Position numbers and translations under genes: made by a program. Of a stretch of DNA of 64,000 nucleotides, positions 47,581 through 57,286 are shown piece by piece (positions within the stretch are counted from its first letter, which is position 1; the number at the start of each line of letters is the position of its first letter). The DNA is taken from positions 1-64,000 of the forward strand of contig JALHMY010000044.1 in NCBI GenBank assembly GCA_022843805.1, read 5' to 3'. Below the pieces are notes generated by a model. It was not told where the DNA came from. It saw only the letters and a list, made by a program, of their open reading frames with translations, and made no database searches. This stretch comes from Fuerstiella sp. (GTDB lineage Bacteria; Planctomycetota; Planctomycetia; Planctomycetales; Planctomycetaceae).

Positions 47581-48525
47581 GTGACCCTTCCGAAAACTTC
47601 TCAATCCAATAATCGAAGAAACACCGCAAAACCGACAGGCGCCCCGGTGTCCACAAAAGAAACTCGGGATGGTAAGGAAATCACGCTGTATCAGGTGCCC
47701 GATCCATGGAATGACTCCTTCTGGAAGAATGATGTTGCTGGTCAGAATTCTCGAAAACAGGTTGCAGAAGAGATGGCTGCCGTGTACACGCTGGCAGTGG
47801 GAAGCATGGGGGTTCTTGGAACTCACCTGAGTGATGCATGCGAGGCATTCAAGAACTTTGCTGAGAGCAAGGTCGATGACATGTCTGCAGACGATGTCAC
47901 GACAGATATGATGAAGGCTGTGTTTGGAAAAGCTCTGGACATTCTCAAGGATTTGCTTCCCGGTACAGAGGGAATGAGCACCCTGGCCAAATTCCTTTAC
48001 GAGGGTATTCAGGACGGTGTCAGATCTCTGCTGGAGTATCCTGCGAGCAACCTTGGCGCAATCGATAAGGATGCCATCAAAAAAGCAATTCGCGATCTGG
48101 CAGAAGCGGGGCGAAAACTGAAAATGCAGTGGTATACTGCGACTCCTGGGGGAGAGCCCAATCAGCAACTGGTTCCGCTGCAGAAGCTTTCGGATGTCGT
48201 CAGTCGCCTGATGGCAAATCTGAAAACAAACAACCGGCGCGGGATGTACATGGACGAATGGGAGTTTCTCGAAACATTCGTCTCCACCGAAGTTGACGAG
48301 CGAGCCGCACTTCTGGACCACTTTTATGGCGTACCCAGTTCCAAATCTTCGAAACTGATCGCGTTAAAGCTGTTTAAGCATATCGCCCGACGTTTCAGCA
48401 AAGTGTATGCATGGGGTGCCGCAAGTACCCGGGATAAGCTGCAGCATTCGCAGAAAGAGCTGAGCAAAATCCCGGCGATGGAGAACAAGTTCTTCAGTGA
48501 AGCAATTGTTGCCTATCTGCCATGA
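47581..48525 (+). CDS. Unknown 314-residue protein near the T6SS
   Basis: A protein with no recognised family. It begins polar (TLPKTSQSNNRRNTAKPTG), then has a helical middle with one weakly hydrophobic stretch (AAVYTLAVGSMGVLGTHL near residue 70) and a later basic, helical end (KLFKHIARRFSKVYAWGAAS). No signal peptide is visible. The GTG start at 47581 has GGAG 7 bases upstream; the in-frame ATG 30 codons earlier has no such support and would add a Cys-rich tail. Its place near tssK/tssL makes a T6SS effector or accessory protein possible, but nothing in the sequence shows this. Confidence 0.7.
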   Translation: MTLPKTSQSNNRRNTAKPTGAPVSTKETRDGKEITLYQVPDPWNDSFWKNDVAGQNSRKQVAEEMAAVYTLAVGSMGVLGTHLSDACEAFKNFAESKVDDMSADDVTTDMMKAVFGKALDILKDLLPGTEGMSTLAKFLYEGIQDGVRSLLEYPASNLGAIDKDAIKKAIRDLAEAGRKLKMQWYTATPGGEPNQQLVPLQKLSDVVSRLMANLKTNNRRGMYMDEWEFLETFVSTEVDERAALLDHFYGVPSSKSSKLIALKLFKHIARRFSKVYAWGAASTRDKLQHSQKELSKIPAMENKFFSEAIVAYLP

Positions 48526-48536
48526 TCTGCAGAAAT

Positions 48537-51134
48537 CTAGCGGTTTCCCGGAAGATCCCGGAAATTGTCCGGGATCGGCCGCACTGCTTCCGGATCACGA
48601 ACTACGGAAGCCCAGCTGATGTTCTGGAGCATTGCATACAGAACCACATTGACGGCGATCCGAGCAGCATCCGATTCAATGTAACCATCGCATGCCAGCG
48701 ACGCCTGATGCTCAAGGGCACAGCTGATATCATATTTACTGTAGATCACCGCAAGGCGACCATTGATTTCCACACCTTCAAGAAACGGAGGTGCAGTTTC
48801 GGTCTGAGTTTTCATGCTGGCGGTCGCCTCTCCGGGGACAAGACGACGTCGGGTCGCTGTGGGAATATCATGACCGATGGCAGCTGTAAAGATTTCATGG
48901 GTGGGAGCGACCTGCTCAAACGGAACCTCCGGATAGAGCTGCTTCACAAGTTCCCGAAAGCTTCGATCAAAGTTGGCCGAGCCACAGCAGGAATCAGCAA
49001 ACAACACTCCACCCAGATTCAGATATTCACGGATCGCATCCACCTGTTGTTTTGGAAGCTGAAACCGGTATCGGCCGTGCATGTAGACCAGTGGAAAGCG
49101 AGTCAGTTCTTCCAGAGTTGCAGGAATCGCTTCACTGCGGGACGACGCGGTCAGCCCCACCGTTTCATTGAGTGCCTGCAGTAAATTGCTCAGCGCTCGA
49201 GGTGCAGTGTCCCAGCCGCCGGAATGTCGCAGTTTTGCGATCTGCAAAAGCCGTCGATCAATTCGGTTTGTATCTTTATTACGCCCCTGAGTAGATTCGC
49301 TGAATTTTTCGGGAGGTTCTCTTCCGGTGGCGTAGGCCAGCACATTGACACCAATTCGAGTACCACGAATCACTCGCTGAGTGAGATCGGAATTGCGGTC
49401 CGGCGCATCATGGCGCTGCCACTTTTGCCACAGACAGCCAATGTCGTCCGGACTGTAAATGATCGACGTTCGACAACCAAAATCCACGCCCCAAAGTTCA
49501 ACGCCGTCTGAGTTCAATAGATATTCACTGCGAAAAACCGGATGTTCGGCAGGCAATCGTGCAAGTGACGCATCTCCCTGAGGAAACATGCGCTGCACAA
49601 GACTGCGAAATCCCTGATCAAAATTTTTCCCGTCACAGTTGGCCACGGCAAAAATAAATCCACCTTCATCCACGTAGTCGCGCAGCCAGCCAACCTGCTG
49701 ATCTGTAAGCAGAGGTGCCTCTTTGCCGCTCAGAAACAATACCGGAGCCTGATTCAGATCCTGCAGAGCGGTCTCAGTTCGCAGCCTGGACAAGGTGACA
49801 GTCTGACTGGTGAGCCGTGGCGGCCATGCCGGCAGGCTGTCAACCAAATCGATCAGGTTGATCACATCCAGCGGATGGCGATTCCATTCGCCCTGTTCCA
49901 GTGACTCACCGTTGGGAGATGTGTAGTCGAGCTTGTTCACGACAACACGCGACAGACCTTTTGACAGGAACAGTAACGCCATGGAGGTATTCAAAATTGC
50001 ATCGCGTTCATTTCCATCCGGCGAGAGCCAGTGCCCGGATGCTGCCTGAGCTTCAATAAAGAAACGCGCCCCCTGTCGATACCAGTCATGCTGCCCAAAG
50101 AATCGGACATTACTTAAACGACCGGCACGCTCCAGTCCATAAAGATAATAATACAGCCATGAGCTCGCCCCGGGCCCTCGAGGATTCGAATACACTGAAA
50201 AATTGCTGGCCATCCATTGTCTGCCTCGCTGCATGGCCGTGTCAGGCGGATTCAGGCGACAGCAGTCTGGTCGACCATCAGGCGCCACGTCACTGTCGTC
50301 CTGCAGCATTCGAGTGGTAATGGCCACCGTGGATAATCCCGCTACCGTCATGCTGCCGGTCGAAGACTGATCACCCGCCTGATAGGCCCAGCCGCCATCG
50401 ATACTCTGCTGTTCCACCCAGTGCGTGTGTGCTCGTCGCCATGTGTCCTGAGAAACCTCAACCCCTGCATACGCCGCCTCACGCAGTGCGAGAATTGCGT
50501 ACTGTCCGTTGCTTCTGTCGGGAGACGCATGCATCCCGCGACCTTTGATATCATATCCCCAAAGTCCGCTCACCCGGCCCTGACGTTCCTGAGTATCTTC
50601 GAGCAGTCTTGCCAGGAGACGAATACGAGGCAGATCCTTGTCATATTCCTCAGCTGCGCAGAGTGCCATGACAAGCAGCGACGTTTCATAGACGCCAGTT
50701 GGAGTCTGCGGCGGAAGATTTCTCAGATAATTCAGACCTTTCTGAACTTCCGGCGACTGAACAGGAATGTCGCAATTGATCTGCGCCAGCACGGCAAGCG
50801 ATGTGAGCCCCACCGGATACTGCTTCCACTGCCCGTCCAGTGTGGTCCATGACCCATCGCCGTCCTGTTCACGCCGAAGATAGTCACAGCCACGATTCAG
50901 AGCTTCTTTAATACGGTCCCGCAGTTCCAGATCATCAATGTCATCCTTTTTCTGGCCCAGAGCCTGAGCGTTCTGCGCCGTCGCACTCGGAAGAGCCATG
51001 CATAGAGCGACAGTGAACCCGCACATGAAAATTGTGCGGCAGACTGAGAAACAGCAGATCACGGAAAGGCATCCGTTCCACTTTTTGGGACGCAAACGCA
51101 TTCTTACACAATCCGGCTGATTCAGGAGTCGCAT
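48537..51134 (-). CDS. DUF4159 protein with prenyltransferase-like toroid
   Basis: About 865 residues. A signal peptide or anchor (CLSVICCFSVCRTIFMCGFTV) comes first. The N-terminal half is a squalene-cyclase/prenyltransferase-like alpha toroid with repeated REQDGDGSW-type motifs. The C-terminal half contains two DUF4159 copies: one around APVLFLSGKEAPLLTDQQVGWLRDYVDEGG, the second around FPLVYMHGRYRFQLPKQQVDAIREYLNLGG. DUF4159 has a glutamine-amidotransferase-like fold and unknown role. I chose ATG 51134; the frame extends 37 codons upstream into the neighbouring gene. It starts 5 bp after the stop of the cysteine desulfurase, so the two form an operon. Confidence 0.83.
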   Translation of the reverse strand: MRLLNQPDCVRMRLRPKKWNGCLSVICCFSVCRTIFMCGFTVALCMALPSATAQNAQALGQKKDDIDDLELRDRIKEALNRGCDYLRREQDGDGSWTTLDGQWKQYPVGLTSLAVLAQINCDIPVQSPEVQKGLNYLRNLPPQTPTGVYETSLLVMALCAAEEYDKDLPRIRLLARLLEDTQERQGRVSGLWGYDIKGRGMHASPDRSNGQYAILALREAAYAGVEVSQDTWRRAHTHWVEQQSIDGGWAYQAGDQSSTGSMTVAGLSTVAITTRMLQDDSDVAPDGRPDCCRLNPPDTAMQRGRQWMASNFSVYSNPRGPGASSWLYYYLYGLERAGRLSNVRFFGQHDWYRQGARFFIEAQAASGHWLSPDGNERDAILNTSMALLFLSKGLSRVVVNKLDYTSPNGESLEQGEWNRHPLDVINLIDLVDSLPAWPPRLTSQTVTLSRLRTETALQDLNQAPVLFLSGKEAPLLTDQQVGWLRDYVDEGGFIFAVANCDGKNFDQGFRSLVQRMFPQGDASLARLPAEHPVFRSEYLLNSDGVELWGVDFGCRTSIIYSPDDIGCLWQKWQRHDAPDRNSDLTQRVIRGTRIGVNVLAYATGREPPEKFSESTQGRNKDTNRIDRRLLQIAKLRHSGGWDTAPRALSNLLQALNETVGLTASSRSEAIPATLEELTRFPLVYMHGRYRFQLPKQQVDAIREYLNLGGVLFADSCCGSANFDRSFRELVKQLYPEVPFEQVAPTHEIFTAAIGHDIPTATRRRLVPGEATASMKTQTETAPPFLEGVEINGRLAVIYSKYDISCALEHQASLACDGYIESDAARIAVNVVLYAMLQNISWASVVRDPEAVRPIPDNFRDLPGNR

Positions 51135-51139
51135 CCCTT

Positions 51140-52276
51140 TTATCCTCTCAAACGACGGACAACGGCAGAAATCCGTTCGGCCGCTTCCTCGATTTCCGAC
51201 ATTGTATTCTGAATACTGACCGTAAACCGTACAGACGAAGTGCATACTTCAGGCGGAAGTCCCATCGCCAGCAGTGCCGGCGCGGGTTCCGCGGATCCGC
51301 TTGCGCATGTACTTCCAAGAGAACAGGCGACTTCCTGCAGATGCAGGTTCACCAGCAAAGCTTCTCCTGGTATCCCAGGAAAAGCAATACTAAGTGTATT
51401 CGGGAGTCGATTTGCACCCACCCCATGGACAATACAGGGACCGCACTTTTGCATAATTCGTTCCTGCAGGCGATCACGCATTCGCTGAATCTGTGTATGA
51501 CGATCCGCATGGTCCTGATACCAGAGCTGAAGGGCGGTTGTCATCGCGGCAATTAGCGGAACGGCTTCTGTTCCCGCACGACGACCCGATTCCTGATGCC
51601 CACCTTCAAGAAACGGCGGAATGTGAACACCTCGCCTTAGAAGCAAGCCGCCAACACCCCTTGGTCCATGAAACTTGTGCGATCCAAATGCCAGAGCAGA
51701 GGCCCCAAGACTGTGAAAATGAACCGGAATCTTTCCAACGGCCTGCACTGCATCCAGAAGAAGGGGAATTCGATTTTGCCTGCATCGTTCGGCAAGCGGT
51801 CCTATCTCCTGAATCACACCAGTTTCGTTGTGAGCGAGGATCACGCACACCAGCTTCAGCTGTTCCCACGGAAGTTCGGTGAGCTGATCCTGAAGTAAGC
51901 ATCCGTTGCTGTCGACGTCCAGATTGATCAGCGAGAATCCGCTCTGTCGAGCTCGCTCACAGGCCTGCACCGTGGCTGGATGTTCCCCCGCGGTGAGTGC
52001 GATCATTCCTGTACGACCCGCCGTAAAACCGTAGATCGCCGTATTAATTGATTCGGTTCCACTCGCCGTAAAAACGACTTCCGACGCATCCGCACCCAGC
52101 ATTGATGCGATTTGCTCCCGACTGTCTTCCAGAATCCTTCGTGCATCTCTTCCAAAAGAATGCTGACTTCCGGGATTTGCAAAAGCACTTTCGTTACAAA
52201 CCCTCAGCCGTTCCGCCACTTCCGGGAAAACCCGTGTTGTCGCATTGTTGTCAAGATAGATTCGGTTTAGGGTCAT
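51140..52276 (-). CDS. Cysteine desulfurase (IscS/NifS-like)
   Basis: A 378-residue pyridoxal phosphate enzyme that takes sulfur from cysteine for iron-sulfur clusters or thiolation. YLDNNATTRVFPEV is the N-terminal signature. The cofactor lysine lies in SHKFHGPRGVGGLLLR, and the active cysteine is in the CSLGSTCASGSAEPAPAL loop near residue 325, the longer loop of the IscS/NifS group. No iscU or other cluster-assembly gene is adjacent; instead it is coupled to the DUF4159 gene. Confidence 0.93.
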   Translation of the reverse strand: MTLNRIYLDNNATTRVFPEVAERLRVCNESAFANPGSQHSFGRDARRILEDSREQIASMLGADASEVVFTASGTESINTAIYGFTAGRTGMIALTAGEHPATVQACERARQSGFSLINLDVDSNGCLLQDQLTELPWEQLKLVCVILAHNETGVIQEIGPLAERCRQNRIPLLLDAVQAVGKIPVHFHSLGASALAFGSHKFHGPRGVGGLLLRRGVHIPPFLEGGHQESGRRAGTEAVPLIAAMTTALQLWYQDHADRHTQIQRMRDRLQERIMQKCGPCIVHGVGANRLPNTLSIAFPGIPGEALLVNLHLQEVACSLGSTCASGSAEPAPALLAMGLPPEVCTSSVRFTVSIQNTMSEIEEAAERISAVVRRLRG

Positions 52277-52464
52277 CGTTTAAGGCGGCGATTTTACGGA
52301 CGGTGTGAAACTGTTCAGTGAAGTATAGATTGATGCCGATTGGCTTTCACTCCGCATCGGCTGCGGCTCGTACTCTAATTCAGGCAGGGAACTGGATTTT
52401 GACTGTCGAGCTTCATTTTGGAACGAAAAGTGTTCGCCAAACAGGCAGATTTACAGGCTGAATT

Positions 52465-53706
52465 ATGAATATTTTGATGGGAATCGCCATTTTGGTCGCG
52501 AGTGCCTGGGGTTTCGCGGAATGGTGGGCAATTTTCGTTAATCGACTCTATTCCTTCAAAATTGACCACCAAAAACTCCGCTGGGCTCGTCGCCTCCACG
52601 ACATCTTTGTCCCGTTGTTTCCGGTGTTCCTCCTGTACACAACTGGCTTTGGCAAAAACGGCCTGTTGACGGGTGCTCGGTTTTCTGATCTGTCGTCTGA
52701 ATTGCAGCTTCTCCTTCTGCTGACTGGCCTGGGAATTCTTCCGCTGACAGCAGGAATACTACGCTGGCAGCTGTGGCATCGACATGCTTTTGCCGCGTCG
52801 GACAGCAGGGAGCGATTCGATCTGCATGCCCTTTCGAAAACCGACAGCAGTCTCGGAGATATCCAGGGGCCTCGAAAAACTCTGATGAAGCGGCTGCCGC
52901 TGAATGAGATTTTTCATCTTGAATTTAATCGGAAGACGATTCGGGTGAAAGAAGACATGGGAGGAATGGGAATAAGGGGAGTTATGGGAGAAGAGGGCGG
53001 TGGGGCTGGGATAGGGGGCCGAAAGCCGCTTCGGATTGTCCATATCTCCGATCTTCATTTTGTTGGCTGTCCGGGAGAAGGCTTTTATCGATGGATGTTT
53101 CAGCGAATTGCGGATCTGAAGCCCGATATGGTGGCGTTTACGGGCGATCTGATCGACGACGAAAGTCTGATTCCTCTGGTCACCGACATCTTGAAGAGCC
53201 TGCCGGAAATTGTTCCCTGTTTTTTCGTGCTGGGAAATCACGACTGGAGATATGATCACGCCCGGCTTCGAAACGCTGTTCAGAACATCGGATGGCACGA
53301 TCTGGCGGGGCAAACTCGTCATCTCCGCATTGCGGGATACGACATTGTCATTGCCGGTACCGAGATGCCATGGCTGGGACACGCGCCTTCGGGAGTGCAG
53401 AAATCCGAAGTAGATCTGCGTTTATTGCTGAGTCATTCGCCCGATCAGTTTCAGTTTGCGATTCAGGAAGGGTTTGACGTGATGCTGGCTGGACATACGC
53501 ATGGAGGGCAAGTTGTATTGCCGATTGTCGGTCCGGTCTTTTCGCCGAGCTGGTACGGAGTGCGATTTGCCTCGGGCCTGTTCCGTGTCGGAAATCTGAA
53601 TCTGCATGTTTCACGCGGAGCGGGCAGCAAAGACCCGCTGCGCTGGCGATGCTGTCCTGAGGTCACCTGCCTGGAGGTGCAAATCCCGGCGGAACAAAAG
53701 GCTTGA
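52465..53706 (+). CDS. Membrane-linked metallophosphoesterase
   Basis: A 413-residue calcineurin-like phosphoesterase. N-terminal hydrophobic segments (about 1-35 and 50-65, then near 90) are membrane helices. The catalytic domain has all the metal-binding blocks: VHISDLHF, AFTGDLIDD, VLGNHDW and LAGHTHGGQ. Between helices and catalytic domain is a low-complexity GMGIRGVMGEEGGGAGIG linker. Members of this group act on phosphoesters or on lipid substrates such as UDP-diacylglucosamine; the substrate here is unknown. Its end overlaps the convergent ankyrin gene by 44 bp. Confidence 0.92.
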   Translation: MNILMGIAILVASAWGFAEWWAIFVNRLYSFKIDHQKLRWARRLHDIFVPLFPVFLLYTTGFGKNGLLTGARFSDLSSELQLLLLLTGLGILPLTAGILRWQLWHRHAFAASDSRERFDLHALSKTDSSLGDIQGPRKTLMKRLPLNEIFHLEFNRKTIRVKEDMGGMGIRGVMGEEGGGAGIGGRKPLRIVHISDLHFVGCPGEGFYRWMFQRIADLKPDMVAFTGDLIDDESLIPLVTDILKSLPEIVPCFFVLGNHDWRYDHARLRNAVQNIGWHDLAGQTRHLRIAGYDIVIAGTEMPWLGHAPSGVQKSEVDLRLLLSHSPDQFQFAIQEGFDVMLAGHTHGGQVVLPIVGPVFSPSWYGVRFASGLFRVGNLNLHVSRGAGSKDPLRWRCCPEVTCLEVQIPAEQKA

Positions 53707-54769
53707 GGCGCGAGGGCTGACCCAGAGCAGAGCGGAGCATCTGATCAACGATCCGGGCATTGATCGGAGCCTCCCCCGGGCCAGTAGCCCACCAGTCCCA
53801 GCCCTGCCCCAGTTGTTTCGCCCCGGTCTTTAGCAGACTTCGCAGGACGTCAATATTCAGGTGTCTGGACGCAAGTCCCAGGGGCGTGTAATGATTGGCC
53901 GTTTGCAGATCGACTTCGGCACCATGAGAATGAAGCAGGGTAAAGCATTCATGAGTTGTTTCGGGATCCAGTTCCGTTGCTCCGGCAAGGAAGTGAAGTG
54001 CTGCAAATCCGCAGGTATCAAAAGCTGGCTTCAGTGCTGCCTGGGGACTTACAAAATTTGGATTGGCTCCCATGTCCAGTAAAACGCGAACCAGATCGAC
54101 ACGGCCTGCGACCACCGCATGAGTCAGGAGTGTCCGTCCCCTTCGGTCCACTGTGTGCAGATTCCCGAGACTTTCAACGGTCGCTCGAAACTCATCGGGA
54201 GACGACATGTCGACCAATTCGGACATTGTGTAGGGCCATGACTCGCCGCGAACAAAATTCTCACAATGATCACGAAGCAGCTGTGATGCTTTTTCCAGTA
54301 CTCGATTCAGCTCCGTCTCGAAATCGCCGGATGCCAGAATCAGACTTTCGCTGTAGCCGGAACTGTAGGAGTTCTGGTGACAATATTCCCAGAGATCCAG
54401 AAGAGTTTCCGGAGTAAGGCCCGCCTGTTTGCGAATGTTGACGTGCACCCAGGTATCGAATTCACGGTTCTTCCGAGCCAGCCCGAACTCAAGACAAATG
54501 CCGGTGTTCACGTCGGTAAACGGAATTGACAGCATCATATGATCAATTCGAGTTTCCGGGTCTCCGCGCAGCTCTGCCGCATTTCCGGAAACCACGATGG
54601 GGCCGGTCAGGTTCAGGAATTCGGGATGCTCCATCAGATAGTCCAGCCCGGACAGAGCGGCAAATAACGATCGCAGTCGATCACGATAATCCGGCATGAT
54701 CATTCGCAGATGCGCTTCGAAATCATGCCTGTCAAACGCTCGCTGTCGACGTTCATTCCGATTATTCAT
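53663..54769 (-). CDS. Ankyrin-repeat protein
   Basis: A 368-residue cytosolic protein. The N-terminal 200 residues have no recognised family. The C-terminal part has ankyrin repeats: DRRGRTLLTHAVVAGRVDLVRVLLDMGANPN, then a longer CGFAALHFLAGATELDPE block and NHYTPLGLASRHLNIDVLRSLLKTGAK. Ankyrin repeats bind other proteins; the partner is unknown. It ends inside the convergent metallophosphoesterase gene (44-bp overlap), with the last residues (PPGFAPPGR) encoded there. It is followed in the same direction by no obvious partner. Confidence 0.82.
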   Translation of the reverse strand: MNNRNERRQRAFDRHDFEAHLRMIMPDYRDRLRSLFAALSGLDYLMEHPEFLNLTGPIVVSGNAAELRGDPETRIDHMMLSIPFTDVNTGICLEFGLARKNREFDTWVHVNIRKQAGLTPETLLDLWEYCHQNSYSSGYSESLILASGDFETELNRVLEKASQLLRDHCENFVRGESWPYTMSELVDMSSPDEFRATVESLGNLHTVDRRGRTLLTHAVVAGRVDLVRVLLDMGANPNFVSPQAALKPAFDTCGFAALHFLAGATELDPETTHECFTLLHSHGAEVDLQTANHYTPLGLASRHLNIDVLRSLLKTGAKQLGQGWDWWATGPGEAPINARIVDQMLRSALGQPSRLKPFVPPGFAPPGR

Positions 54770-54847
54770 GGCGCACCCTGAGTCCGAGACGCGATTTTGT
54801 TCATCTGATTCCGCTCTGGCGAAGTCCGCTGGTTAGAGTTGGAGCGG

Positions 54848-55183
54848 TCAGCGTCGCCGACGAGGTCGCAGCAGCCAGCCAATGAATACGCCCACGAGCA
54901 GAATCGGAAGAATATACTTAATTCGCGGCAGCAGAACAGCAAACACGATCAGCCCTGCCAGCCACCAGACCGAGAATCCTGCCCAGGCAGCAGGGCGACT
55001 GCGAGTTGGCAGCGCCAGCCAGAGAGCTCCCAGGACCAGGCTGATCCTCAGCATGGCGCTGGCCCATGCTGTCTGAAGTTCACCCATGAACGCGGCACCA
55101 GCCGACGTCGCAAAACAGAGCAGGGCAATGATCCCCACTAAAGTCCGTTTGCGAATCAGATCTTCATCCGGCGTAGATTGCAC
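54848..55183 (-). CDS. Small membrane protein, unknown
   Basis: A 111-residue protein with about four membrane helices (VGIIALLCFATSAGAAFMG, then ISLVLGALWLAL, AGFSVWWLAGLIVFAVLL, ILPILLVGVFIGWLL) and a basic C-terminal end. No known family is recognised. It lies between glnS and the ankyrin gene on the same strand, with gaps of about 130 and 80 bp. Confidence 0.75.
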   Translation of the reverse strand: MQSTPDEDLIRKRTLVGIIALLCFATSAGAAFMGELQTAWASAMLRISLVLGALWLALPTRSRPAAWAGFSVWWLAGLIVFAVLLPRIKYILPILLVGVFIGWLLRPRRRR

Positions 55184-55314
55184 TTAATACCCGTAAAAAA
55201 ATCGTCAACGGCGAGTCGGCGCAAACTCCGCTGATCCTGCGCCCGCCAGCCCGGAATTTCACCAGGCGCCAGCAGCAACAGCATACCGCAGCTTCCGCAA
55301 AATGTCAGGCACAA

Positions 55315-56997
55315 TCAGCCCTTTGCCTGTTCTTTCGCCCATGCATCCTTCAATGTGACCGATCGATTAAACACAAGTCGATCTGCAGTGGTTTCGCGAT
55401 CCACACAAAAGTAGCCAAGGCGTTCAAACTGGAATCGGTCGCCGACAACCGCCGACGCGAGTGACGGCTCCAGCATCGCCCCGGTCACCACCTGCAGCGA
55501 AGCCGGGTTGAGATTGGACTTCCAGTCGAGAGCCGGGTCGGCCACCTCATCGGGATCTTCACGCACGAAAAGATGGTCGTAAAGCCGCACATCCGCTTTG
55601 ACCGTATGGCGCGCGGAAACCCAGTGCAGAGTGGCCTTCACTTTACGCCCGTCCGGTGCATCGCCGCCCTTTGTCGCCGGGTCATAAGTGCACCGGATCT
55701 CAACAATTTTCCCGGAACTGTCCTTAATGACTTCCGTACAGGTAATGAAGTATGCCCAGCGAAGCCGAACTTCCCGGCCAGGGCCAAGCCGGAAGAATTT
55801 CTTTGGAGGATCCTCCATGAAGTCTTCCTGCTCGATGAATAGTTCTCTGCTGAAAGGGACCTTGCGACTGCCTGCCGCCGGATTCTCCGGATTATTGATT
55901 GCGTCCAGTTCGTCGCACTGATCCTCCGGATAATTTGTGATTACCACCTTCAGGGGATTCAGAACGGCCATTCGCCGCGCCGCGTTCCTGTTCAGATCTT
56001 CACGAAGATGGTTTTCAAGAACAACCATGTCCATCGTTGCATTGTTCTTGGTGACCCCGACGTAAGCCACAAACGCTCGAATCGATTCAGGAGTGTATCC
56101 GCGACGACGCAGGCCGCAGATGGTCGGCATGCGAGGATCATCCCAGCCACTGACGAAACCCTCCTGCACCAGCAGAAGCAAACGACGTTTGCTCATCATC
56201 GTGTAGGTCAGATTGAGCCTGTTGAATTCAATCTGCTGCGGATGATGAATACCCAAAGCCTCGCAGTACCAGTCGTAAAGCGGGCGATGATTTTCGAACT
56301 CGAGCGTACAAATGGAGTGCGTGATCTGCTCCAGTGAATCGGACTGACCATGAGTGTAATCATAGGTCGGATAGATACACCACTTGTTACCGGTTCGATG
56401 ATGTTCGGCATACCGAATCCGGTACATGATTGGATCCCGCAGCAGCATGTGCTTGTGAGCCATATCGATTCGAGCTCGCAGAACATGAGCCCCCTCGGGA
56501 AATTCTCCCGCACGCATCCGACGGAACAGGTCCAGATTTTCGTCGACCGAGCGACTGCGCCACGGACTGTCAGTACCGGGCTCGGACGGAGTCCCCCGAC
56601 CACTGCGAATCTCTTCCAGTGACAGGGAACACACATAAGCTTTTTCCCTGCGAATCAGCAATTCGGCCCACTGATACAACTGTTCAAAGTAGTCAGACGC
56701 ATAGAACAGCCGGTCTTCCCAGTCAAATCCCAGCCAGCGAACGTCTTCCATAATGGAATCGACATATTCGACGTCTTCTTTTTCCGGATTCGTATCATCA
56801 AATCGCAGGTTGCATTTGCCACCGTACTCTTTGGCAATTCCGAAGTTCAGGCAAATGGACTTCGCATGCCCGATATGCAGATAACCATTGGGTTCAGGAG
56901 GAAATCGGGTGTGCACTCGACCACCCCATTTCCCCGAAGCCAGATCGTCTTCAACGATTTGCCGAACGAAGTCACGATATTCTGAAGATGCCGTCAT
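55315..56997 (-). CDS. glnS: Glutaminyl-tRNA synthetase
   Basis: About 560 residues of class I GlnRS. It charges tRNA-Gln with glutamine. The ATP site is [15 protein letters not shown] (HIGH), with [10 protein letters not shown] the KMSKS-type loop. The anticodon-binding beta-barrel domains form the C-terminal third ([17 protein letters not shown], then [23 protein letters not shown]). A protein of this length is typical. ATG 56997 is chosen because the conserved N-terminus follows; the frame runs 30 codons further upstream without support. Its presence suggests direct glutaminylation rather than only the GatCAB route. Confidence 0.96.
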   Translation of the reverse strand: MTASSEYRDFVRQIVEDDLASGKWGGRVHTRFPPEPNGYLHIGHAKSICLNFGIAKEYGGKCNLRFDDTNPEKEDVEYVDSIMEDVRWLGFDWEDRLFYASDYFEQLYQWAELLIRREKAYVCSLSLEEIRSGRGTPSEPGTDSPWRSRSVDENLDLFRRMRAGEFPEGAHVLRARIDMAHKHMLLRDPIMYRIRYAEHHRTGNKWCIYPTYDYTHGQSDSLEQITHSICTLEFENHRPLYDWYCEALGIHHPQQIEFNRLNLTYTMMSKRRLLLLVQEGFVSGWDDPRMPTICGLRRRGYTPESIRAFVAYVGVTKNNATMDMVVLENHLREDLNRNAARRMAVLNPLKVVITNYPEDQCDELDAINNPENPAAGSRKVPFSRELFIEQEDFMEDPPKKFFRLGPGREVRLRWAYFITCTEVIKDSSGKIVEIRCTYDPATKGGDAPDGRKVKATLHWVSARHTVKADVRLYDHLFVREDPDEVADPALDWKSNLNPASLQVVTGAMLEPSLASAVVGDRFQFERLGYFCVDRETTADRLVFNRSVTLKDAWAKEQAKG

Positions 56998-57286
56998 TTG
57001 CTGGTCAGATCTTTCCTGCACCAGATCTGCACGTGAGTGCAGATCAAACCTCCTGATTTGAACCGGATTAAGAACGGTAGTATGCAACGGATTTCAACGA
57101 AAGACCAGCACACCGGCAGCCGTCGGTTTTTCATTCGGAGGGATGCCACGACTGCGGTTCGAAATCCCACCCACGCGCGACCCATTCCGGGTTGAGTTGC
57201 TGAGATAAAAGTCGAATTGACATTCATCCGGGATGTCGGTTAAAAGCAGGCAGGAATTGCCATTTGTTCGAGGGAGCGAGCACAAA

